Shown here piece by piece: positions 21,845 to 27,376 of a stretch of 27,376 nt of DNA. This DNA comes from Oscillibacter sp. GTDB lineage: Bacteria; Bacillota; Clostridia; Oscillospirales; Oscillospiraceae. The stretch is taken from positions 1-27,376 of the forward strand of contig JAHHSA010000020.1 of the NCBI GenBank assembly GCA_020025475.1, in the 5' to 3' direction. Every line of letters starts with the position of its first letter. The first letter of the stretch is position 1. The notes under the pieces are model-generated. The model had not been told where the DNA came from and did not search any database. It saw only the letters and a program-made list of their open reading frames with translations. The translations under genes were made by a program, and so were the position numbers.

Positions 21845-23221
21845 TCAGTTCTCGCCGCTGCTCCACTCGGGCTTGATCAGATTGAAGGCCGCCCGGACCT
21901 GGTCCTCTGTCACCCCGAAGGGCCACTTGGCGTTGGCCTCCAGCAGTTCTGCCACATAGACGGTGTCTGCCTGGCGGCTCAGATTGAATTGGTTTCCCCG
22001 CACAGCCTTAAGCATGCGGTTGCTGCCGGTAATGGTTGTAATCCGCAGGAAGGGCTTGTCCGCCTCCTGCTTCTTTCCCCGGATGGAAAACGTCACGGAC
22101 GTCTCATCCAGCTGGCTGGTACTCGTTGCCCGGATACGGTTTTTCCAGGAATCGGGCAGCTGGAGATACCAGCCCCCCGCCGTGTCGTGGTAGGTGGCCA
22201 GGGCCGATCTGGAACGGCCCAAACTGTCGTAGCTGCGCCAATCAATGAAGCAGTGACCCTGTGCAGAGCCTGCATCCGCGTCTGTCTCCAGGGGCCAGGG
22301 CACCTCTGTCACGCCGTCACCATTGATATCCGTGGGATAAAGGGTGGAAAACCGGGTGATTTCCGAGGAGACGCCAGTGATGGGGGAGAGAACCGCATTG
22401 ACCAGTTCTCCGTTTTTCACCGTCAGAATGTCATACACCACACCGGTGTTCTGCTCCGCTCCTACCTCCACACCGGTGACAAACAGGGCCGATACATTAT
22501 TCTGAAGCTTGCCCCCGGTGACGCGACCCTGCTGGGCCAGCTCTGCCATGGTCATGGAGACGGGAGCCGTGGAGCGCAGCGCCAGTTTCTTATCCTTCCA
22601 AGCGTAATAGTCTGCCACACCGATTCCCATTTCATTGACGCGCAGGACCACCAGCTCCATTCTGGGGTCCTCGTTGAGATTCAGCACGGAGTAGCGCATA
22701 TAGTTGGTGCGCATGATCTCCTCCGGCCCGCCCGGCCGCAGATCGTAAACGGAGAGTACCTGCAAATCCGCACTGACCCGCCAGCCCACCAGCAGCTCCA
22801 TCCGTCCATCCCCGTTCAAATCTACGTAGGAGACGCTGTGGATGGCCGTGCCGCTGCCTTCAATGACCGCCGTCTGCTGATAGGCCTCATCCCGGACCTC
22901 ATAAATGCAGATCTTCAGCGGTTTTTCATCGGCGGAGTTGCGAAAAAAGGCCAGTGCCTCCTCCCGCCCATCTCCGTCCAGATCCTGCATTTGCACAGGC
23001 TGGATATTGCTTCCGGAAGTCGGTGCCGCGTATTCGGCACCATTTTCCTGAATGGTCATCAGCTGACTGTTCAGCTCCGTATATTTGGCAGGCAGCTCCG
23101 GCAGACTGTACAGTTCCTGCGGATCCAGGGTCAATCCAATGCCGTTTTCCCCGCATCCGGTGGCAAAAAGTGCAGTCATCACCAGCAGCAATGCCAAAAT
23201 AATTTGTTTTCCTTGTCTCAC
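21845..23221 (-). CDS. Lipoprotein with DxDGD (FG-GAP/VCBS-like) repeats, in a TCS operon
   Basis: The 458-residue protein has a lipoprotein signal with lipobox LFATGC (lipidated C23), so it should be anchored on the outer face of the membrane. Three Asp-rich loops of the calcium-binding type used in FG-GAP/VCBS propeller repeats are visible: DLDGDGREE (80-88), DLNGDGRME (134-142) and DINGDGVTE (298-306), with a degenerate copy NLNEDPRME (181-189). The C-terminal 120 residues have no motif I recognise. The start is GTG 23221 with AAGGAG about 9 nt upstream. It is first in the operon, 12 nt before a response regulator and followed by its kinase, so it could be an extracellular partner of that kinase. 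Function is inferred only from context. Confidence 0.85.
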   Translation of the reverse strand: MRQGKQIILALLLVMTALFATGCGENGIGLTLDPQELYSLPELPAKYTELNSQLMTIQENGAEYAAPTSGSNIQPVQMQDLDGDGREEALAFFRNSADEKPLKICIYEVRDEAYQQTAVIEGSGTAIHSVSYVDLNGDGRMELLVGWRVSADLQVLSVYDLRPGGPEEIMRTNYMRYSVLNLNEDPRMELVVLRVNEMGIGVADYYAWKDKKLALRSTAPVSMTMAELAQQGRVTGGKLQNNVSALFVTGVEVGAEQNTGVVYDILTVKNGELVNAVLSPITGVSSEITRFSTLYPTDINGDGVTEVPWPLETDADAGSAQGHCFIDWRSYDSLGRSRSALATYHDTAGGWYLQLPDSWKNRIRATSTSQLDETSVTFSIRGKKQEADKPFLRITTITGSNRMLKAVRGNQFNLSRQADTVYVAELLEANAKWPFGVTEDQVRAAFNLIKPEWSSGEN

Positions 23222-23272
23222 ACAGGTCCACTCCTTTGTGCTTTCGACAATTTTGCATAATTCAACTTATAT

Positions 23273-23301
23273 ATGATAGCACGTTTTCCATGGCTTGTGT
23301 A
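23273..23301 (-). promoter_or_regulatory. Promoter of the lipoprotein-TCS operon
   Basis: On the minus strand there is TACACA (23301-23296), a 17-bp spacer and TATCAT (23278-23273). Match is moderate. The predicted leader is about 45 nt. Confidence 0.5.
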
Positions 23302-23369
23302 GCTTTTCTTCTTTTTTCTCCGGTGCTTTTACGGTCTGTTCATTTTTTTGGCAGCGGCGAAATTAACTC

Positions 23370-23398
23370 TTGAATTTTCAGATTTGTTACTGTATAAT
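23370..23398 (+). promoter_or_regulatory. tRNA-Leu promoter
   Basis: TTGAAT (23370-23375), a 17-bp spacer and a perfect TATAAT (23393-23398) end 13 bp before the mature tRNA. Confidence 0.8.
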
Positions 23399-23411
23399 AA
23401 ACAAGCATCAC

Positions 23412-23497
23412 GCCGGTGTGATGGAATGGTAGACGTAGCGGATTCAAAATCCGCCGGTGGCGACACCGTGTGGGTTCGAGTCCCACCACCGGCACCA
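23412..23497 (+). tRNA. tRNA-Leu (anticodon CAA)
   Basis: A complete 86-nt class II tRNA. The acceptor arms GCCGGTG (23412-23418) and CACCGGC (23487-23493) pair perfectly. The anticodon arm GCGGA-TTCAAAA-TCCGC carries CAA, reading UUG. A long variable arm (CGGTG...CACCG) and a T arm GTGGG-TTCGAGT-CCCAC follow. The CCA end is encoded (23495-23497). It stands alone between its own promoter and terminator. Confidence 0.97.
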
Positions 23498-23499
23498 CG

Positions 23500-23536
23500 T
23501 CGGAGCAAGCGATATATCGCTTGCTCCGATTTTTTT
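23500..23536 (+). terminator. tRNA-Leu terminator
   Basis: A perfect 28-bp palindrome (23501-23528; 12-bp arms CGGAGCAAGCGA / TCGCTTGCTCCG around TATA) is followed by A and seven T. It begins 4 nt after the tRNA CCA. Confidence 0.95.
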
Positions 23537-23554
23537 ATAATCAGCGCGCGCTCA

Positions 23555-23665
23555 TGCCGCTGCACCTCCTTTCCAAACCGGACCCGCTGCGCTGGGCTCC
23601 GGTTTGCCGCGGCAGCCAGACGCAGGAAATCCCCCCGGATTCCGCAAGGAGTCCTGGGGAATTTT
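23555..23665 (+). ncRNA. Possible structured RNA or relic element
   Basis: The sequence can fold as an outer stem TGCCGC/GCGGCA (23555-23560 and 23609-23614) enclosing CAAACCGG/CCGGTTTG (23574-23581 and 23599-23606) and CCC/GGG. A second terminator-like hairpin (about 23627-23665) has CCCC/GGGG pairing and a T-tract. Between the outer and inner stems lies CACCTCCTTT, identical to a 16S rRNA anti-Shine-Dalgarno end. No promoter is visible, so this is tentative. Confidence 0.2.
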
Positions 23666-24004
23666 TGTAGAAACCAGGTCAAACGCCGGGGCTACATGGT
23701 TGGCTGTCACCCTTGTCCTTCCCCGGTCTTCCTTGCATTTCTCGGTCATTTTGCCAAAAATCAGGCAGCAAGATTTTAACAAATACAAAAAAACGCGTTT
23801 CCTTTAAAAAGTTTTGCATTGCTTTATTTTTCTTGGTTTTTATTAAAAATTTACGAATAATCGGCAAAAATATAAAATGTGTGAAAAATCTACGATTTGT
23901 ATTAAAAAACTCTTGTGCAATCCAACAGCCCTCATTTTTGAGGTTTATAAATAGGAATTACTTCGGAAATAACAATATATATAAAAAAGTCAGCAAGAAA
24001 GGAA

Positions 24005-24032
24005 TTGCCTAAATGAATGTGTGTAGTATACT
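24005..24032 (+). promoter_or_regulatory. Promoter of the sugar ABC importer
   Basis: TTGCCT (24005-24010), a 16-bp spacer and TATACT (24027-24032) lie behind the AT-rich tract, which may act as an UP element. The leader is about 75 nt and contains the inverted pair TGTGACA (24038-24044) and TGTCACA (24085-24091). No CcpA cre site is evident. Confidence 0.55.
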
Positions 24033-24113
24033 TAGGGTGTGACAAGACGCAGGCGTTCAAGCGACTGTGTTTCCAAAAATGAAATGTCACAATTTAAGGA
24101 GGTACATACACGA

Positions 24114-25466
24114 ATGAAGAAGTTTTTGAGTCTTGCTCTCGCTGCCGTCATGTGCATGTCCCTGCTGGCCGGCTGCGGCAGCACGGATGAGCCTTCCGGC
24201 ACAACCCCCGATGCAAACGAAGAAGTCACCCTGCAGGTGGCTGCTCTGGCTTCTGCCTACATGGATAAAAACCCCAACATGTGGCAGGATGTCTGCGATG
24301 CTTTCACAGATGCCACCGGTATCAAGGTTCAGCTGACAGCCGAAAAGATGCTGGAGGATGTCATCGGTCCCGCATTCAAGTCTGGCAACGGCCCCGACTT
24401 TGTTCACCTGGCCACCGGCCGTGAGCTGGCACTGACCGAAACCTTCATCCGTGACCACGCTCTGGCTGACGTCACCGATGTTCTGGACATGACCATCCCC
24501 GGCGAGTCCGTCAAGGTTGGCGAGAAGATCATGTCCGGCTTCACGGATACCGCCGCTACCAACCCCTACGGTGACGGCAAGACCTACCTGTTTCCCATGT
24601 TCAACGGTCCCTGCGGCCTGTTCTACAACGCCGCTCTGCTGGAGGAAAAGGGCTGGAGCGTTCCCACTACCTGGGACGAAATGTGGGAACTGGGCGATAA
24701 GGCCGCAGCTGAGGGCATCGCTCTGTTCACCTACCCCACCCACGGCTACCTGAATGAATTCATGATCTCCCTGATCTACTCTGTCGGTGGTCCCGAGCTG
24801 TTCCAGAAGATCGCCAACTATGAGGAAGGCGCCTGGGAGACTGAGGGCGGCAAGCAGGTTCTGGACATCATGGTCAAACTGGCTTCCTACACCCACAAGT
24901 CTGTTCCCGCTCATGACAACACCCAGGACTTCACCAAGAACCAGCAGCTGATTCTGGACAACGAGGCTATTTTCTGCCCCAACGGCACCTGGCTGCCCGG
25001 CGAGATGAAAGACGCTCCCCGTGCAGAGGGCTTCAAGTGGGCCATGGCTCCCATCCCCGCTGTCGAGGCCGGCGGTTCCGGTTACTGCCTGTCCTGGATC
25101 GAGCAGTGCTGGATTCCTGCTTCTGCCGAGCACATGGACGCTGCCAAGCAGTTTATGGCATTCATGTATTCCGATAAGGCCGCTGAGATTTTCGCTGCAT
25201 GCGGCGCATATCAGCCCATCAACGGCATTATGGATGCCATTAAGGCAAACGATCCTCAGACCGCAGAGTTCTACGGCACTCTGGAGCAGCCCGGTGTGAA
25301 GGCCGCTATCGGTGCTTTCGCTCCCTCCGGTGCTGTCGAGGGTGTCAGCCTGGACGCCTCCCTGTATGGCGCTATGAACAGCCTGGTTTCCGGCAACCTG
25401 TCCGCTGAGGACTATGTGGCAGGCGTCATCGCCACCACGGATGCTCTGCGCGCTGCTATGGGCTAA
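24114..25466 (+). CDS. Extracellular sugar-binding lipoprotein of an ABC importer (family 1)
   Basis: The 450-residue lipoprotein has signal lipobox LLAGC with lipidated C21, a short Ser/Thr/Pro-rich tether, and a family-1 solute-binding fold (GNGPDFVHLATGRELAL, LFYNAALLEEKGWSVPTTWDEM, and the C-terminal YSDKAAEIFA). This class binds oligosaccharides or sugar derivatives outside the membrane and delivers them to MalF/MalG-type permeases. The resemblance to the NgcE (N-acetylglucosamine/chitobiose) group is an impression only. AAGGAGG lies 11 nt before ATG 24114; the in-frame ATG at 24039 has no site. A narrow C/G-ending codon choice suggests high expression. A strong hairpin terminator directly follows, before the permease genes. 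Confidence 0.93.
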   Translation: MKKFLSLALAAVMCMSLLAGCGSTDEPSGTTPDANEEVTLQVAALASAYMDKNPNMWQDVCDAFTDATGIKVQLTAEKMLEDVIGPAFKSGNGPDFVHLATGRELALTETFIRDHALADVTDVLDMTIPGESVKVGEKIMSGFTDTAATNPYGDGKTYLFPMFNGPCGLFYNAALLEEKGWSVPTTWDEMWELGDKAAAEGIALFTYPTHGYLNEFMISLIYSVGGPELFQKIANYEEGAWETEGGKQVLDIMVKLASYTHKSVPAHDNTQDFTKNQQLILDNEAIFCPNGTWLPGEMKDAPRAEGFKWAMAPIPAVEAGGSGYCLSWIEQCWIPASAEHMDAAKQFMAFMYSDKAAEIFAACGAYQPINGIMDAIKANDPQTAEFYGTLEQPGVKAAIGAFAPSGAVEGVSLDASLYGAMNSLVSGNLSAEDYVAGVIATTDALRAAMG

Positions 25467-25507
25467 TGAACGCACTACCTGAACCACAACCTAAATTGTA
25501 GGATTAG

Positions 25508-25545
25508 GGGCAGTGAGTAGAATACCTACTCACTGCCCTTTTTTT
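25508..25545 (+). terminator. Terminator between the binding-protein and permease genes
   Basis: A perfect 13-bp stem GGGCAGTGAGTAG / CTACTCACTGCCC (25508-25520 and 25526-25538) with a 5-nt loop is followed by seven T. It begins 41 nt after the binding-protein stop. No new promoter is evident in the 35 nt before the first permease, so it probably acts as a partial terminator or 3' stabiliser that keeps binding protein in excess over permease. Confidence 0.9.
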
Positions 25546-25580
25546 GAGAGAGCCATGTGCAAAAGAAAGGAGATGAGCAC

Positions 25581-26468
25581 ATGAAAAAAAGGAACAGACG
25601 GGGTGCTTTCCTCACCTGCTGCATAGCCCCGGCTACCATTCTGTTCGCTATTTTCATGATAATTCCCACCTTGAACGTGTTCAGAATGTCCCTCTTTAAG
25701 AGAAGCGCCTATTCCCCCGACGAGACCTTTGTCGGTGCAGAGAACTTCATCAAGCTCCTGCATGATGCCAGTTTTATCCGCTCCCTGCAAAATACCATTT
25801 TGCTGATTGTAGTGGTCACCATCGTGACCTTTGCCTTCGCTCTGGTATTTGCCGGAATTCTCTCCCGTGAAAATCTGAGGGGGCAAAATTTCTTCCGTGT
25901 CATTTTCTACATTCCCAACATTTTGTCTGTGGTGGTCATAGCCGCCATTTTCTCCGCCATCTACGATCCAAAGAACGGTATGCTCAACAGCCTGCTGTCC
26001 ATTTTTGCAGGACAGCCGGTGGAGACCCTCTGGAAAGGCGAGTCTCTGGTCATGGTCAGCCTCATCATCGCCATGGTCTGGCAGGCCATCGGCTACTACA
26101 TGGTTATGTACATGGCCTCCATGGCCAGCGTCCCCAACAGTCTCTATGAGAGTGCCAGTCTGGACGGTGCAGGCCGCGTGACCCAGTTTTTCCAGATCAC
26201 CATTCCTCTGATCTGGACCAATATCCGCACCACGCTGACCTTCTTTATCATTTCCACCATCAACATGGCCTTCCTGTTCGTCAAGGCTATGACTGGCGGC
26301 GGCCCCAACGGTGCCTCCGAGGTCGCCCTGTCCTATATGTATAAACAGGCCTATACCAACTCCGTCTATGGCTACGGCATGGCCATTGGCGCGATTGTGT
26401 TCATTTTCTCCTTTATCTTGTCTGCTGTGGTGAATAAGGTCACCAAGCGGCAGCCTCTGGAATTCTAA
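25581..26468 (+). CDS. Sugar ABC importer permease, MalF/UgpA type
   Basis: This 295-residue integral membrane protein has about six helices and the binding-protein-dependent permease fold. The cytoplasmic EAA loop, which docks on the ATPase, is at 190-209 (E-S-A-S-L-D-G-A-G, then ITIP). The N-terminal RRGAFLTCCIAPATILF and RGQNFFRVIFYIPNILS segments are typical of the first permease of sugar importers. The start at 25581 is chosen because AAAGGAGA lies 8-9 nt upstream; an in-frame GTG at 25557 lies upstream of that site. It follows the terminator hairpin and precedes the second permease by 13 nt. Confidence 0.93.
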   Translation: MKKRNRRGAFLTCCIAPATILFAIFMIIPTLNVFRMSLFKRSAYSPDETFVGAENFIKLLHDASFIRSLQNTILLIVVVTIVTFAFALVFAGILSRENLRGQNFFRVIFYIPNILSVVVIAAIFSAIYDPKNGMLNSLLSIFAGQPVETLWKGESLVMVSLIIAMVWQAIGYYMVMYMASMASVPNSLYESASLDGAGRVTQFFQITIPLIWTNIRTTLTFFIISTINMAFLFVKAMTGGGPNGASEVALSYMYKQAYTNSVYGYGMAIGAIVFIFSFILSAVVNKVTKRQPLEF

Positions 26469-26481
26469 GGGGGGCGCAGTT

Positions 26482-27372
26482 ATGAAAGAAAAGAAATTAC
26501 AATCCAGCTCTGATCGCCTCTATAAGGTGTTTATCTATGTGGTTCTGATCTTGCTGGCCGTCAGCATCATTGTGCCTGTGGCATGGGTATTCCTGGCCTC
26601 CATCAAGCAGAACTCCGAATTTTACGGAAACCCCTGGACCCTGCCCGCAGGATTCTACTGGCAGAACTTCATCGACGCCTGGACCAAGGCACACATGGGC
26701 AGCTATATGCTCAACTCTGTCATCGTCACCGCTATGGCGCTGGCGCTGCTGCTGATCATCGCCCTGCCCGCAGCCTACGCCCTGTCCCGTTTTAAGTTCA
26801 AAGGCGCCAAGTTCCTCAATACCATGTTTATGGCAGGTCTGTTCATCAACGTGAACTACATCGTGGTTCCCATCTTCCTGATGCTGGTAGACGGCGATAA
26901 GTGGCTCAAGAGCACCTTCGGTCACCCTTTCCTACTCAACAATCTCTTTGTGCTGGCTGTTGTGTACGCTGCCACAGCGCTGCCCTTTACCATTTACCTC
27001 CTCACCGGTTACTTTGCAACCCTGCCCCACGACTTTGAGGAGGCCGCTTACATCGACGGTGCCGGCTATACCACTACCATGGTCAAGATCATCTTTCCCA
27101 TGGCCCAGCCCTCCATCATTACCATTATTCTCTTTAACTTCCTGTCCTTCTGGAATGAGTACATCATCTCCATGACCCTGCTCACCGCTCCCAACGGCGC
27201 GCGAACTCTTCCGGTGGGCCTCATGAACCTGACCCAGTCTCAGCAGGGTGCCGCTCAGTACGGCCAGCTGTACGCCGGTCTGGTGCTGGTTATGCTGCCT
27301 ACCCTGATTCTGTACATCTGCGTCCAGAAGAAGCTGACCCAGGGCATGACCGTGGGCGGACTGAAAGGCTAA
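26482..27372 (+). CDS. Sugar ABC importer permease, MalG/UgpE type
   Basis: The 296-residue protein has about six helices. The EAA loop is at about 186-206 (FEEAAYIDGAGY, then IIFPMAQP), a close match to the carbohydrate-permease consensus. The N-terminal VPVAWVFLASIKQNSEFYGNP segment is typical of MalG-type subunits. GGGGGG lies 9 nt before ATG 26482. The gene is complete and ends 4 nt before the window edge. It pairs with the preceding permease and the binding protein. No ATPase gene is visible; many Firmicutes sugar importers share a single MsmK-type ATPase encoded elsewhere, or the next gene may lie beyond the window. Confidence 0.95.
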   Translation: MKEKKLQSSSDRLYKVFIYVVLILLAVSIIVPVAWVFLASIKQNSEFYGNPWTLPAGFYWQNFIDAWTKAHMGSYMLNSVIVTAMALALLLIIALPAAYALSRFKFKGAKFLNTMFMAGLFINVNYIVVPIFLMLVDGDKWLKSTFGHPFLLNNLFVLAVVYAATALPFTIYLLTGYFATLPHDFEEAAYIDGAGYTTTMVKIIFPMAQPSIITIILFNFLSFWNEYIISMTLLTAPNGARTLPVGLMNLTQSQQGAAQYGQLYAGLVLVMLPTLILYICVQKKLTQGMTVGGLKG

Positions 27373-27376
27373 GGTG

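Larger units (their letters stand above)
23537..24113. other. Non-coding region between tRNA-Leu and the ABC importer
   Basis: No gene is supported in these 577 bp. The first part (to about 23670) is GC-rich and strongly structured. The middle (23670-23775) shows nothing recognisable. From about 23776 to 24000 the DNA is very AT-rich with A and T tracts, including a small CCTCA-TTTT-TGAGG hairpin (23930-23943). The importer promoter and leader follow. Open frames in this stretch lack ribosome sites and coding character. Confidence 0.5.

Noticed and set aside
23412..23540. tRNA-Leu as an integration site for a mobile element
   Set aside because: No integrase, direct repeat of the tRNA 3' end or foreign gene block follows. 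The importer genes downstream look like ordinary chromosomal genes.
23329..23682. Minus-strand frame with a GGTRTHTVSPPADFESATSTIPSH-type peptide
   Set aside because: This is a translation of the complement of tRNA-Leu, a well-known spurious product, not a gene.
24013..24042. Nine-codon leader peptide before the importer genes
   Set aside because: The best -10 element lies inside this frame, so it would not be on the transcript; the frame is also too short to judge.
24033..24113. CcpA cre site in the importer leader
   Set aside because: The nearest stretch (TTCAAGCGACTGTG) misses three fixed cre positions.
24087..25487. 466-codon antisense frame across the binding-protein gene, and similar ones at 7687-8889, 14326-16431, 16205-17719 and 21989-23260
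   Set aside because: All mirror well-identified genes, lack ribosome sites and show only antisense codon bias.
1..27376. CRISPR arrays, IS elements, prophage genes or restriction systems
   Set aside because: No regularly spaced repeats, transposase, integrase, phage or nuclease-methylase genes were seen on either strand.

Overview
The window is a stretch of bacterial chromosome, fairly GC-rich in its genes, with well-formed Shine-Dalgarno sites and sigma-A type promoters. The protein set points to a spore-forming-type Clostridia lineage, most like gut Oscillospiraceae (Flavonifractor/Intestinimonas/Lawsonibacter type). The evidence is a DUF1385 (YqhQ-like) gene next to prmC and recA, a DUF1540 Cys-rich miniprotein, Gram-positive two-component systems, and a polysaccharide-deacetylase-like protein with an amine-oxidase-like N-domain. 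The taxonomic placement is inference. I see no phage, IS element, integrase or CRISPR array.

Layout. (1) 1-4051, minus strand: the 5' two thirds of rpoB, which has its own consensus promoter and a ~208-nt leader, preceded by a stand-alone diaminopropionate ammonia-lyase gene. (2) 4471-8856, plus strand: prfC (release factor 3), a DUF1540 miniprotein with a possible forespore promoter, two overlapping half-size TSUP (TauE/SafE) genes, and an SNF-type sodium:solute symporter. A nearly perfect bidirectional terminator separates this from the convergent block. (3) 9067-13723, minus strand: a secreted protein with a degenerate NodB fold, then a response regulator, sensor kinase and membrane-anchored HtrA protease in one operon, resembling a CssRS-HtrA envelope-stress module. 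(4) 13893-19577, minus strand: DUF1385-prmC-recA-recX-rimO-pgsA, a long housekeeping operon. A LexA-type SOS box overlaps the -35 of its first promoter. (5) 19665-23221, minus strand: a lipoprotein with Asp-rich DxDGD repeats, an OmpR-type regulator and a sensor kinase. No visible terminator separates this from the recA operon downstream. (6) 23412-23497, plus strand: tRNA-Leu(CAA) with its own promoter and terminator, then a ~580-bp non-coding stretch. (7) 24114-27372, plus strand: a sugar-type ABC importer (binding lipoprotein and two permeases, no ATPase), with a strong hairpin terminator between the binding protein and the permeases.

How the genes may work together. The window combines core information processing (rpoB, prfC, prmC, rimO, recA/recX) with envelope sensing (two TCS modules, HtrA, secreted pseudo-deacetylase, pgsA) and nutrient uptake (NSS symporter, ABC importer, DAP lyase). 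PrmC (methylates RF1/RF2) and RF3 (recycles them) serve the same termination step. The points most worth a second look are the SOS-type box upstream of the recA operon, the lipoprotein-TCS unit, the secreted catalytically dead NodB-like protein beside the TCS-HtrA operon, the split TSUP transporter, and the rpoB leader. None is proven novel from sequence alone.
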